Shown here: positions 1 to 6,691 of the stretch, in pieces
Layout of the letters: each line of letters starts with the position of its first letter
Numbering within the stretch: the stretch's first letter is position 1
Virus record (IMG/VR): IMGVR_UViG_3300025030_002229
Location: 1-22,787 of that record
Direction: 5' to 3' (one strand)
DNA length: 22,787 nucleotides
From: a virus
Program-made: the position numbers and the translations under genes
The notes under the pieces: model-generated
What the model was told of the DNA's origin: nothing
Database searches by the model: none
Seen by the model: only the letters and a program-made list of their open reading frames with translations

Positions 1-395
1 TCATAAGTTATATCAGAAATCATCCCTGTTAAAGAAGATACTGATTTAGAAATATCTTTGACTATACTGCTTGCCAAAAGCCCAGTTAAAGCAGTAAGCG
101 ATCTTCTTATTCCAAGAATTACTAGAAGATCTAAAGTTAATCCTGCAAGAGGAAGTTTAACGGCTTTTTCAATATCTTTTCTAATTGAGCTTGCTTTAAG
201 GCCATAAGAAAGGTGCCACAAATAACCACCAGTATATAGAATAGTGATAATAAATCTACCCGCCCCATACGGAGTAATTTTATGATCAAGTAAATCAGCA
301 CTATCTACTTCCCAGACATGCATTATTGAATCAAGTTGAACTTTTATTGCATCATAACTTTCTGCAATAGCTGATTGAACTTGTATAATTGCCAT
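1..395 (-). CDS. Putative membrane protein (3'-truncated at window edge)
   Basis: An open frame runs from an ATG at 395 off the left edge, giving at least 131 codons. The protein has a soluble, mildly acidic N-terminus. A hydrophobic aromatic stretch follows at about residues 50-70 (FIITILYTGGYLWHL), and a second one (LTLDLLVILGI) at about residues 88-98, so it probably sits in the membrane or in a hydrophobic virion layer. It is the last visible gene of the minus-strand virion block and follows the coiled-coil/anchor protein closely. I do not recognise a family. A lysis or virion-associated role is only a guess from position. Confidence 0.6.
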   Translation of the reverse strand, partial: MAIIQVQSAIAESYDAIKVQLDSIMHVWEVDSADLLDHKITPYGAGRFIITILYTGGYLWHLSYGLKASSIRKDIEKAVKLPLAGLTLDLLVILGIRRSLTALTGLLASSIVKDISKSVSSLTGMISDITY

Positions 396-419
396 TTAAT
401 CCCTATACTCCTATCTGGT

Positions 420-734
420 TTACCCAAGTAATTTTAAGATTCCAACACTTAAAACACCTGAAGAAATCAATGCGGCTACTAAAATCCAAAAATTTCTACT
501 TAAAATATGATGATCTTCTTCGTTTTCTTCAATTATATTCTTATGTTCTTCTTGATTAGATAAAACAAATTCGTCTTGTTTATCACCAATCTTCACAATA
601 TCCTCATGTAATTCTTCTACTTTTCCTACTAATCCTTTATCACCATTAATTCCAAGAAGTGATGTTTTTATCTGAGTAACACTTGTAGAAAGTTCTCTAA
701 AATCTTTAATATCTTCATTACTTAATTCAGGCAT
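420..734 (-). CDS. Coiled-coil protein with C-terminal membrane anchor
   Basis: This 104-aa protein is a charged heptad-rich helix over about residues 1-80 followed by one hydrophobic segment, FWILVAALISSGVLSVGIL, and a two-residue tail. This is the layout of small XhlA-like phage membrane proteins that act with holins, and of tail-anchored phage proteins in general. The match is to architecture only, because no diagnostic motif is visible. A Shine-Dalgarno sequence (AAAGGAG on the minus strand) lies just upstream of the ATG. It sits between the decoration-like paralogs and the partial membrane gene in the same transcription direction, so late expression is likely. Confidence 0.65.
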   Translation of the reverse strand: MPELSNEDIKDFRELSTSVTQIKTSLLGINGDKGLVGKVEELHEDIVKIGDKQDEFVLSNQEEHKNIIEENEEDHHILSRNFWILVAALISSGVLSVGILKLLG

Positions 735-753
735 CTATACTCTCCTTTAATTT

Positions 754-1278
754 TTAAGATTGAGGGTATCCTAAATCTGTTGGGCACCATTCCATTTCAA
801 CTGTCACATATGATACTGCTGTTTGAACAGTTGCTCCTACGACTAATGTTCCATATACATGTTGCCCATTTAATAAATCTAAATCGGTTGCAGTAGTTGA
901 TAGAACAGCATCAATTGCTGTATCTAATGTAGGAACAGTAGCATCACCGACGGTAATATTAGTACAAAGGTCTATATCTGCAGCTCCAATTACGGCTTTT
1001 GTCAATTTCACTGTTGAAGTTTCTGCTGTATCATTATCAATAAATGGAGTTCCGTTTGCTGTAATTCTTACAACTTTACCATCGCAGGGAGCTACAAATA
1101 GGCCAAAAATATATGTTTCTCCAGCAATTGCATCTGCCATAATTCTATTTGGAGCAGTGTTATTGGTTCTAGCATTGCCAACTATAATACTTTTTGATAC
1201 AACATATCTAGTTCGTCTTCCACGAGCTAATTGCTCTATTAATCTAGCATCATTATCCGTTGATCTTATATTTGCCAT
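754..1278 (-). CDS. Decoration/fibre-like virion protein, paralog B
   Basis: This 174-aa protein begins MANIRSTDNDARLIEQLARG and is a clear tandem paralog of the gene at 1292-1816. The first 23 residues are almost identical, as are the centre (FVAPCDGKVVRI, TVPTLDTAIDAVLSTTATDLDLLNGQHVY) and the end (TVEMEWCPTDLGY). The two differ mainly at about residues 25-45 and 140-160. The sequence is beta-rich with no signal peptide or membrane segment. Its position downstream of the capsid gene suggests a head decoration or head-fibre protein; I infer this and see no family signature. A good Shine-Dalgarno (AAAGGAG) precedes the ATG. Confidence 0.75.
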   Translation of the reverse strand: MANIRSTDNDARLIEQLARGRRTRYVVSKSIIVGNARTNNTAPNRIMADAIAGETYIFGLFVAPCDGKVVRITANGTPFIDNDTAETSTVKLTKAVIGAADIDLCTNITVGDATVPTLDTAIDAVLSTTATDLDLLNGQHVYGTLVVGATVQTAVSYVTVEMEWCPTDLGYPQS

Positions 1279-1291
1279 TTTTTATTCTCCT

Positions 1292-1816
1292 TTAGCTTTG
1301 AGCATATCCAATATCAGTAGGAACCCATTCCATAGTAACAGTAACATATCCAATCAATGACACTGTATGATTAGAAACAACTGCAGTTAAATATACATGT
1401 TGACCATTAAGTAAATCTAAATCAGTAGCTGTAGTAGATAATACTGCATCTATAGCAGTATCTAATGTTGGAACTGTTGCTGCACCAATTGCTATAGTTG
1501 AACAAAGGTCTGTATCAGAACCACCAATTACAGCTTTAGTTAATTTTGCTGTAACGGTTCCACTTGTAGCCATATCAATAAAAGGTGACCCATTTGCTAC
1601 AATTCTAACTACCTTTCCATCACAAGGAGCAACAAAGAAAGCTTTTACTAAAGTTTCATTTTTTATAGCATCAGCCATAATTAATGAATCAGTATCATTA
1701 GTGGCTCTATCTTCAGCGACTGAAAAACCAAGACTTTGTGTATAACGAGTTCTTCGACCTCTAGCAAGTTGCTCAATTAAACGAGCATCATTATCAGTAG
1801 ATCTAACATTAGCCAT
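1292..1816 (-). CDS. Decoration/fibre-like virion protein, paralog A
   Basis: This 174-aa protein is the upstream copy of the tandem pair and begins MANVRSTDNDARLIEQLARG. The conserved N-terminus looks like a docking or oligomerisation segment and the rest like a beta-sandwich. The variable stretch after RRTRY (QSLGFSVAEDRATND here, VSKSIIVGNARTNN in the partner) suggests that the copies diverged at an exposed surface. The Shine-Dalgarno GGAGGT is followed by the ATG, which overlaps the stop of the 75-aa gene at base 1816, so the two are probably translationally coupled. A role as a capsid-surface protein is inferred from context. Confidence 0.75.
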   Translation of the reverse strand: MANVRSTDNDARLIEQLARGRRTRYTQSLGFSVAEDRATNDTDSLIMADAIKNETLVKAFFVAPCDGKVVRIVANGSPFIDMATSGTVTAKLTKAVIGGSDTDLCSTIAIGAATVPTLDTAIDAVLSTTATDLDLLNGQHVYLTAVVSNHTVSLIGYVTVTMEWVPTDIGYAQS

Positions 1817-2043
1817 TACTTTACCTCCGAATAAATTTTATCTATACTAGACACTAATTGGCGTGTATTTCTTGTAAAAGCTTGGGAAATTAGAGACCGA
1901 ATAGCTTTTCTAGACTCAACATCTTTACTGGAGGCGTCAAGAATTGTGAGGGCTTCTCCATATAACTTACGATTTATCCACTCTGAAATTAATGCCTTAA
2001 TAATTACCCGAGTAGATTCACCATCTAAAACTACTTTTTCCAT
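1816..2043 (-). CDS. Small helical protein of the virion block
   Basis: This 75-aa protein (MEKVVLDGESTRVIIKALIS...) is predicted to be mostly alpha-helical, with balanced charge and no cysteines or membrane segment. It is the first gene after a 128-bp gap behind the major capsid gene. It is preceded by the element AGTGTTTAAAA, which also lies before the prohead protease gene. It therefore probably starts its own transcript, which continues into the two decoration-like paralogs through a one-base overlap. I do not recognise a family. Confidence 0.6.
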   Translation of the reverse strand: MEKVVLDGESTRVIIKALISEWINRKLYGEALTILDASSKDVESRKAIRSLISQAFTRNTRQLVSSIDKIYSEVK

Positions 2044-2070
2044 AAAATAACACTACTTCTTTTAAACACT
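2044..2070 (-). promoter_or_regulatory. Candidate late promoter, minus strand
   Basis: On the minus strand AGTGTTTAAAA (2070-2060) lies 16 nt before the ATG of the 75-aa gene. The identical 11-mer lies 15 nt before the protease ATG at 16523. The two sites head separate minus-strand units. That they are promoters is inferred from the shared spacing. Confidence 0.4.
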
Positions 2071-2090
2071 AAACTTATTTTTTATTAAAT

Positions 2091-2149
2091 AGAGTTCGTA
2101 GCTTATTTTATAAATTATTTTTATAATTCTTAATTTCTCTACGAACCCT
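2091..2149 (-). other. Nested inverted repeats between capsid gene and next unit
   Basis: GTTCGTAG (2094-2101) pairs perfectly with CTACGAAC (2139-2146). Inside the loop, AATTAT-TTTT-ATAATT (2113-2128) forms a second perfect hairpin. The structure lies directly behind the capsid gene stop, so an mRNA-end or processing role is plausible. No clear U-tract follows on the minus strand, so I do not call it a canonical terminator. Confidence 0.45.
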
Positions 2150-2171
2150 ATCTATATTTTACTATACTAGC

Positions 2172-3545
2172 TTAACTATTTAAATCCGCGATTTTCGAAA
2201 TAGTATCGGGTCTTAAACTTCGCATTTCCATTAAGGTAATAAACATTCCCCTAAGAACTAAGCTATTAGCCGCAAAGTAATCTCTATTTTCTACATATTG
2301 AGTTGGATACATTACCGCCATTTCAAGATAATCAGTATCCATAACATAGAGATTTGATCCTAGAACTGCATCAGTCGTACTAAGAGATTTAGCAGTATCA
2401 GGGTCAGGAAGTATGGGAATCCCCCTATAAGTAGCTAACTGGAAACCTGCTCTTGTCCCAGGATAGGTTCTCTCATCACCCGCCCCAACTATATAATCAG
2501 TGACATCCATAAATCTCTGTTGAGCTTGAAGCAGTTGATTCAAATTGTCATATTGGTCAAGACCCGTAGTTATTAGCTTTGGCTCCCCTCCGTTTTGACG
2601 AATATTTTGGAAGCAACTATCAACTAGAGGAAGAGTAAGGTTTCTACCAATGCCAGAATTATAACTACAAAGAGCAGCTGCAGCATATCCCCCTGCAGTA
2701 CGAGTAGTTAAGTTATAAATATTTGCGTGTGCTTGAGCTCCACCAACAGTCGCAGCATCTTCCATAGCAATATCATCTATGCTTGTTAAACCATTTCGAG
2801 CATGAACATAGGCTACATCACCATCAGCCGCAGCGGTATCTGTCTCAGAAATGGTGATTGTTCCAGAATCAGTTGCAACAGCACTAACTACTCCACCTTG
2901 AGTTTCTTCTACTGCTCCTTGATTAGTATCCCAAAAGTACCAAGTATCACCAACTTTAACATGTGCCGCTAATGCCCAAGCAGCGGCTGCTCCACCAATA
3001 ACATAAGAAGTAGTGCCTCCACCAGAAAGCAGATATGCTGAACCAGCAGTTAGTTCTTGATTAATCTCTTTAATGTGATCCCTAGAAGTTCCTTCTTGTT
3101 CTACTGCGAACTGATTTCCAATACCACCTTCAAGAGCAGAAACAGCTTGTCCCTTCAAGCTAACACCGAATGTAGAAACAATCTGCTTAGGATAACTAAA
3201 TACCCCAACATAATTAGAATTGTCAATAGTAGGAAGAGCGCCAGTTTCAGTAACAGGACGAGAACGACCAGAACCACGATCTGTTCTCAACCTCCAACCA
3301 ACCGTCGGACCCCAATCTACTTTCTTTATAGCATTAAAAGTAACCGTCTTGTTATTTAAGGAGTCCCAAACTTTCTTACCATAAGTAGCCGTAAATGTAT
3401 CAGCAATTTTAAGGTATGTTTGTTTCCTGAAAAAATCTGGCCCAAACATATAATTTGATAGAGCACCAGAAACCCTACCATAAGCTCCGCCACCCATTGA
3501 CCTCTGGGCCTGAGCTAAGTACTCACCAAGCGAAAGATCCGCCAT
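2172..3545 (-). CDS. Major capsid protein, HK97 fold
   Basis: This 457-aa protein forms the icosahedral head shell. Length, composition and layout fit HK97-fold major capsid proteins: a helical N-terminus, an extended E-loop-like region with Arg/Gly-rich strands at about residues 70-115 (WRLRTDRGSGRSRPVTETGA), then peptidase-like A/P-domain elements near the C-terminus (RGIPILPDPDTA, LYVMDTDYLEMAV). A beta-rich, Thr/Gly/Ala-rich stretch at about 190-260 looks like an inserted surface domain. The start is set by a strong AGGAGG 7-8 nt upstream. It follows the acidic scaffold-like gene in the usual head-gene order. The maturation protease is not adjacent; it lies about 11 kb away. Confidence 0.85.
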   Translation of the reverse strand: MADLSLGEYLAQAQRSMGGGAYGRVSGALSNYMFGPDFFRKQTYLKIADTFTATYGKKVWDSLNNKTVTFNAIKKVDWGPTVGWRLRTDRGSGRSRPVTETGALPTIDNSNYVGVFSYPKQIVSTFGVSLKGQAVSALEGGIGNQFAVEQEGTSRDHIKEINQELTAGSAYLLSGGGTTSYVIGGAAAAWALAAHVKVGDTWYFWDTNQGAVEETQGGVVSAVATDSGTITISETDTAAADGDVAYVHARNGLTSIDDIAMEDAATVGGAQAHANIYNLTTRTAGGYAAAALCSYNSGIGRNLTLPLVDSCFQNIRQNGGEPKLITTGLDQYDNLNQLLQAQQRFMDVTDYIVGAGDERTYPGTRAGFQLATYRGIPILPDPDTAKSLSTTDAVLGSNLYVMDTDYLEMAVMYPTQYVENRDYFAANSLVLRGMFITLMEMRSLRPDTISKIADLNS

Positions 3546-3579
3546 ATTCTATCCTCCTATATAATTAAATCTTTTTATT

Positions 3580-4269
3580 TTATCGAGTAAATGGGCTAAA
3601 TCCATCTGTCTTCTCTCTAAGTTGCCCAAGCTCTGTCCATGATTTCTTAGTCATATCATCAATAATCTTAGCAACATCCTCCTGTTCCTTATCTTCAGAC
3701 TTAACTATATCTTCGCTTTTCTTAACTTCTTGAGTAATATCGAGGCCTAAAGATTTAGTAGTATCAATTCTTGAAACATCAGGTCTAGTAGGAACAAACC
3801 CTTGTTTTCTTAACATCTTATCTGTTTCTTTTCTGATTGATTCAGGAAGAGACTTCTTAATTTCAGCCTTTACAACCTCAGCAACATTAGATTGTTTAGC
3901 TAAAGCAGAAGAAATATCCTTCAGAAGAGATTTAAGTTCATCCATATCTTTTTTATCTTCTTTCTTTTCATCTTTTTCAGGTTCCTCTTCTTCATCCCCC
4001 TTGGGTTCCTCCTCTTCTTCATCCTCTTCTTCATCCTCTTCTTCATCCTCTTCTGGAACATAATTTTTAGAAATTCTACCAGGAAAAGCTAAATCATCAG
4101 CTTTATTCTTAAAACTAGGATCTTCAGCCCCCTTTATTGCTTCAGGATTTTCCTGCATCTTAGGGGCGTCTTTAATTTTAGCTCTTTCAACAGTGGTGTC
4201 TTGTTTCTCAAGATATGAGTTAATATCTTTAAGCACATTCAACATATCTCCCCAAAATTGTTCATCCAT
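3580..4269 (-). CDS. Acidic scaffold-like head-assembly protein
   Basis: This 229-aa, extremely charged protein has an N-terminal helix (MDEQFWGDMLNVLKDINSYL) and then a Glu/Asp run at about residues 70-105. A Lys/Glu-rich helical centre and a conserved-looking C-terminal tail (SWTELGQLREKTDGFSPFTR) follow. Strong acidity, coiled-coil tendency and position directly upstream of the major capsid gene are typical of phage scaffolding or prohead-core proteins, which the maturation protease usually degrades. The acidic run is encoded by an imperfect GAAGAGGAT-type repeat that could vary in length by slippage. The Shine-Dalgarno GGAGGT precedes the ATG. The function is inferred from composition and context. 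Confidence 0.65.
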   Translation of the reverse strand: MDEQFWGDMLNVLKDINSYLEKQDTTVERAKIKDAPKMQENPEAIKGAEDPSFKNKADDLAFPGRISKNYVPEEDEEEDEEEDEEEEEPKGDEEEEPEKDEKKEDKKDMDELKSLLKDISSALAKQSNVAEVVKAEIKKSLPESIRKETDKMLRKQGFVPTRPDVSRIDTTKSLGLDITQEVKKSEDIVKSEDKEQEDVAKIIDDMTKKSWTELGQLREKTDGFSPFTR

Positions 4270-4350
4270 TTATAATACTTACCTCCAACTATTAAAATTT
4301 TGCTTTGAAACTATAATTTATTATATATACAGGTTTATACCAAGTTAAAA

Positions 4351-4370
4351 TTTTTAACTATTATTATAAA
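4351..4370 (+). promoter_or_regulatory. Phage promoter element, copy 1
   Basis: TTTTTAAC (4351-4358) is followed by TATTAT and TATAAA (4365-4370), with TATG at 4377-4380. It is the first of 12 plus-strand copies in the window. Together with the preceding GTTAAAA (4344-4350) it makes a near-palindrome, and the minus-strand reading TTTTAAC-TTGG-TATAAA could fire leftward toward the scaffold and capsid genes. A TATAAT-type box is the only recognisable core; no TTGACA-like -35 is present. Confidence 0.7.
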
Positions 4371-4377
4371 AATGAGT

Positions 4378-4518
4378 ATGATTGAACTTTGTAGTCATTA
4401 CACAACTACTAAATATCCTTATTTTAAACCTAGGTGTAAATTAGGTTTATTTGCAAGTTTAAAATGTCATAATAAAGAATCTAAATGTAAGAAATATATT
4501 GTGTATGAAAACAAATAA
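4378..4518 (+). CDS. Small cysteine-rich protein, probably leaderless
   Basis: This 46-aa protein reads MIELCSHYTTTKYPYFKPRC... and has five cysteines (C5, C20, C30, C37 and one nearby Lys-flanked position in the ESKCKKY region), which suggests metal binding. An in-frame ATG at 4372 would add Met-Ser. The ATG at 4378 sits 7 nt behind the -10 box of promoter copy 1, the same placement as in other leaderless starts here. There is no Shine-Dalgarno. It overlaps the next gene by 14 nt. The function is unknown. It weakly resembles the cysteine-rich paralogs further right. Confidence 0.6.
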   Translation: MIELCSHYTTTKYPYFKPRCKLGLFASLKCHNKESKCKKYIVYENK

Positions 4519-4768
4519 AGAAAAACAAAAGAAGGTATTATTATCTGTTCTAAAAATGATTGATTTTGAGGGTTTGAGTAAAACCCCCCTTGTTGTAGAT
4601 AAAGTTTTAAAACTAAAGAAAAATAAAGCCTTAATTAGAACTGTAAATGGAGGTAATTCTTCAACAAGATTTTACTTATACGTTAATATAGAATTACCAA
4701 ATTTAAAAATAAGACTAATTACTCCAAATTTAATGAGTTCTATGATAGAATATAATTTTAAGTATTAA
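4505..4768 (+). CDS. Unknown small protein
   Basis: This 87-aa basic protein (MKTNKEKQKKVLLSVLKMID...) is predicted as a helix followed by beta strands (ALIRTVNGG, FYLYVNIELPNLKIRLI). I chose the ATG at 4505; the frame stays open to a TTG at 4499, but ATG is more likely. It overlaps the upstream cysteine-rich gene, so coupling is likely. Its pattern (LLSVLKMID, then a K/L-rich strand, then a Gly-rich turn and YLYV) resembles the protein at 22121-22423 (YLAVFKLLD ... IWIYSI), possibly a distant paralog. The function is unknown. Confidence 0.6.
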   Translation: MKTNKEKQKKVLLSVLKMIDFEGLSKTPLVVDKVLKLKKNKALIRTVNGGNSSTRFYLYVNIELPNLKIRLITPNLMSSMIEYNFKY

Positions 4769-4792
4769 GTATGAATGATATATTATTAATTT

Positions 4793-5053
4793 ATGGAATC
4801 AAATCAAGAACGAGGTTTTCATTATGTTTTAACCGAAGCCAATGGGGCTCTTTTTCTTTGTATGATGGTTGCTGAAAAAGAATATCCTATCTTAAAGTTT
4901 GATGATTTTGATATGTTCAATAAATTTGTAAATGATTTAGAAAAACTAAAAATGGATAATTTAAGTAAGGCATTACAGAATACTTTTAATATCCAAGAAT
5001 CTAAACTTGAAATACCAAAATATATTTTAGAAGCTTTTAAAGAAGATCTTTAA
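4793..5053 (+). CDS. Unknown small acidic protein
   Basis: This 86-aa protein (MESNQERGFHYVLTEANGAL...) has a beta-rich first half (HYVLTEANGALFLCMMVAEKEYPILKF) and a helical second half (MFNKFVNDLEKLKMDNLSKAL). It has no metal motif or membrane segment. It follows the 4505 gene by 24 nt without a clear Shine-Dalgarno and ends against the convergent gene at 5050-5286 with a 4-nt overlap. The function is not recognised. Confidence 0.55.
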   Translation: MESNQERGFHYVLTEANGALFLCMMVAEKEYPILKFDDFDMFNKFVNDLEKLKMDNLSKALQNTFNIQESKLEIPKYILEAFKEDL

Positions 5054-5286
5054 TTATGATCTTTATTTACAATAATTCTTTCTTTTATACAACAAGAACA
5101 TTTCTCATAACTAATTATTAAGTCTTTCTGTCTTTTTTCTTTTTGACAAATCCAATGGTGTGCTTTTGTTGGAGAATTTTCACACTTCCATTTTTCTGAA
5201 GCAAAGTATTTTTTATCTGCTTCTTTAATATTGGGTCTATAATTATAAAGACTTAATAACTCTTTATCTAGTATATCTTCTTCCAT
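5050..5286 (-). CDS. Small zinc-ribbon-like protein
   Basis: This 78-aa protein carries an N-terminal helical segment, then KCENSPTKAHHWICQ (about residues 34-48) and a C-terminal CSCC (about 63-66). This Cys/His spacing is typical of a small zinc-binding fold. It is one of very few minus-strand genes inside the plus-strand block and is convergent with 4793-5053. Its codon composition and coherent motif make it more than a shadow frame. The partner and function are unknown. Confidence 0.6.
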   Translation of the reverse strand: MEEDILDKELLSLYNYRPNIKEADKKYFASEKWKCENSPTKAHHWICQKEKRQKDLIISYEKCSCCIKERIIVNKDHN

Positions 5287-5340
5287 ATATCTATTATTTA
5301 TAATATACTATATGGCCTATTAAAATATAATAAATCTAGA

Positions 5341-5357
5341 TTTTTAACTAATATAAT
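5341..5357 (+). promoter_or_regulatory. Phage promoter element, copy 2
   Basis: TTTTTAAC-TAA-TATAAT, with the -10 box at 5352-5357. The next ATG is at 5368, so the predicted leader is about 4 nt. It drives the cysteine-rich gene and probably continues toward the tRNA-Gln. Confidence 0.75.
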
Positions 5358-5367
5358 AAGATTAATC

Positions 5368-5610
5368 ATGAAAATTGTTAATGGAAATCATATAAAACCA
5401 GATTTTTGTAAAGAATATAATGATGGACGTGAAGTTTATTGTCTTAATATAAATAATAATAGACTAGTTTGTTCGAGTGGATGTAACAATAAATGTTGCT
5501 TTGAATGTCTAAGATGTAATTATAACCATAATTATGAAGACCCATTTTATCTTATTACTTGGAAAATATATTTTGGAAAATATTTAAGAGGTTTAAAAAA
5601 TGAAAGATGA
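5368..5610 (+). CDS. Cysteine-rich paralog 1 (CC-x2-C family)
   Basis: This 80-aa protein has nine cysteines, concentrated in VCSSGCNNKCCFECLRC (about residues 33-49), followed by a hydrophobic/aromatic helix (YLITWKIYFGKYLRGL). The same plan recurs at 13356, 18287, 18522 and 18998: a first Cys pair, a short strand ending in Cys, a CC-x2-C core and a C-terminal helix. A compact zinc-binding fold is likely. The start lies almost at the predicted transcription start, without a Shine-Dalgarno. It overlaps the next ORF by 11 nt. The function is unknown. Confidence 0.65.
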   Translation: MKIVNGNHIKPDFCKEYNDGREVYCLNINNNRLVCSSGCNNKCCFECLRCNYNHNYEDPFYLITWKIYFGKYLRGLKNER

Positions 5611-5719
5611 AATACAAATAATGTTATCTTTATGTTTAACAATATTATTAGAATCAGATAATAAATATGAACCAGATTATTTTTCCTGGGCAGATTTTAT
5701 AAAAGCCAACAAAAATTAA
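5600..5719 (+). CDS. Unknown 39-aa protein
   Basis: The frame MKDEIQIMLSLCLTILLESD... begins inside the end of the cysteine-rich gene and stops 5 nt before the tRNA-Gln. It is an amphipathic or weakly hydrophobic helix followed by an acidic/aromatic tail (YEPDYFSWADFIKANKN). The overlap-type start fits the local habit of coupled small genes. It is unrecognised, and its small size makes the call moderate. Confidence 0.45.
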   Translation: MKDEIQIMLSLCLTILLESDNKYEPDYFSWADFIKANKN

Positions 5720-5724
5720 ATAAT

Positions 5725-5798
5725 TCTGGAGTAGAGTAATGGTAACTCAAGAGGCTTTGAACCTCTTAGTCTAAGTTCAAATCTTAGCTCCAAAACCA
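5725..5798 (+). tRNA. tRNA-Gln (anticodon TTG)
   Basis: The cloverleaf folds by eye. The D-stem is GAGT/ACTC around AATGGTA, the anticodon stem AGAGG/CCTCT has loop CTTTGAA (anticodon TTG), and the T-stem CTAAG/CTTAG has loop TTCAAAT. A 3' CCA is encoded at 5796-5798. The acceptor stem TCTGGAG/CTCCAAA has one C-A mismatch at its second pair. The tRNA reads CAA/CAG codons. It lies between small genes on the promoter copy 2 transcript. Confidence 0.85.
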
Positions 5799-5803
5799 AA
5801 AAA

Positions 5804-5821
5804 TTTAACTATTATTATAAA
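5804..5821 (+). promoter_or_regulatory. Phage promoter element, copy 3
   Basis: TTTAAC (5804-5809) plus TATTAT and TATAAA (5816-5821), immediately behind the tRNA CCA end. The ATG of the 81-aa gene is at 5837, so a leader of about 9 nt is predicted. Confidence 0.65.
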
Positions 5822-5836
5822 GGTAAGAGAAAATTA

Positions 5837-6082
5837 ATGAAAAGAAAATATTTAGTTGATGGCTTCTTTAATTTTGAAAAAGAAGCAAACTCCCCAGAAG
5901 AATTAAAAGAATTTATCTATAAAATTCTTGAAAAAGAAGAAATAGAAAATAAGAATTTTACCATTGATATTTCTAGAGTTTCAGGAAAAGGTGAACCTAT
6001 AGAAGACATTGTTAAAAATAAAGGAGAAGAGAACCAACCAGAAATAAAACAGAAAAGAAAGTATATTAAGAGAAAGAAATGA
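5837..6082 (+). CDS. Unknown small charged protein with basic tail
   Basis: This 81-aa protein has a beta-alpha-beta looking N-terminal half (KYLVDGFFNFEKEANSPEEL, then a helix, then FTIDISRVSG). Its C-terminus is very basic (KQKRKYIKRKK) and could contact nucleic acid. It starts just downstream of promoter copy 3 and overlaps the next gene by 4 nt (ATGA). No family is recognised. Confidence 0.6.
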   Translation: MKRKYLVDGFFNFEKEANSPEELKEFIYKILEKEEIENKNFTIDISRVSGKGEPIEDIVKNKGEENQPEIKQKRKYIKRKK

Positions 6083-6267
6083 AAAGTTGGTTAGAATACT
6101 GTAAATCTTGTAATAGAAAACATAGAATGATACAAAGATCATGTCCAACTTGTAATGTATATGAAACTTCACAGCCTAAATCAGATAAAGTCTATGATAA
6201 ATGTGGAGCAAATTATTCTTGTGATGGTTGTGAAGCATATAAAGAACATACTAATCCATATATTTAA
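6079..6267 (+). CDS. Small zinc-finger-like protein
   Basis: This 62-aa protein contains YCKSC (residues 7-11), SCPTC (about 21-25) and a C-terminal KCGANYSCDGC. Four CxxC-type half-sites suggest one or two zinc sites. It is translationally coupled to the upstream gene through an ATGA overlap. Small zinc ribbons of this sort are common in phage accessory regions. The function is unknown. Confidence 0.6.
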   Translation: MKSWLEYCKSCNRKHRMIQRSCPTCNVYETSQPKSDKVYDKCGANYSCDGCEAYKEHTNPYI

Positions 6268-6279
6268 GGAGATAATAGA

Positions 6280-6420
6280 ATGAGAAAATTATTTAGAATT
6301 TTATTAGTAATAATTTTTTCCCCGCTATTTCTTCTATCCTTTATAATTTTTCAGTTTATAGTTGTCCCTCTAATTTTTATATTTAAGGATGAATGGGTTT
6401 GGTTTTGGAGGGATTGGTAA
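6280..6420 (+). CDS. Small membrane protein
   Basis: This 46-aa protein is almost entirely hydrophobic. A basic MRKLFR start is followed by about 30 apolar residues (ILLVIIFSPLFLLSFIIFQF...) and a Trp-rich C-terminus (DEWVWFWRDW). The basic start implies an N-in orientation, with one long or two short membrane segments. A good Shine-Dalgarno (AAGGAG) precedes the ATG. The next gene begins one base after the stop. The role is unknown. Confidence 0.6.
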   Translation: MRKLFRILLVIIFSPLFLLSFIIFQFIVVPLIFIFKDEWVWFWRDW

Positions 6421-6421
6421 A

Positions 6422-6691
6422 ATGGCTCATACACAAATAGATTCTAGATGTCTATTTTGCAAGAAAGAAATATTACCTAATACTATTTGTAGAAGTATTG
6501 AGGCAGTAAAAGCAGTTAATTTTGGTATCAGAGAAGGAAATATTATGTATGACCCAGGTAAAATAATTCCGGTTAAAGAAGGAAACCTTAGAATTAGAAG
6601 ATTTGGAAATGGATATAAACATTTAGCCCATATAGAATGTTTTGAAAAAGCTTTAGATATATATTTATTTAATTATACTTCTAAGGAATAA
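6422..6691 (+). CDS. Zinc-finger-like protein (CxxC ... HxxC)
   Basis: This 89-aa protein has RCLFCKKEI at about residues 9-17 and HLAHIECFEKAL at about 69-80. Together these give a CxxC plus HxxC metal site, as in PARP-type or LIM-like fingers; the family assignment is tentative. I chose the ATG at 6422 over an in-frame ATG at 6389. GGAGGG lies about 10 nt before it, and 6389 would overlap the membrane gene by 32 nt. The stop directly abuts the ATG of the FAD oxidoreductase, so co-translation is likely. Confidence 0.6.
   Translation: MAHTQIDSRCLFCKKEILPNTICRSIEAVKAVNFGIREGNIMYDPGKIIPVKEGNLRIRRFGNGYKHLAHIECFEKALDIYLFNYTSKE

Noticed and set aside
1157-1360. Plus-strand frame opposite the decoration-like paralogs
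   Set aside because: It is a shadow of two conserved minus-strand genes with low-complexity composition and no start signals.
3057-3359. Plus-strand open frame of 100 codons opposite the capsid gene
   Set aside because: It lies wholly antisense to the well-supported major capsid protein, with no Shine-Dalgarno, promoter or motif.
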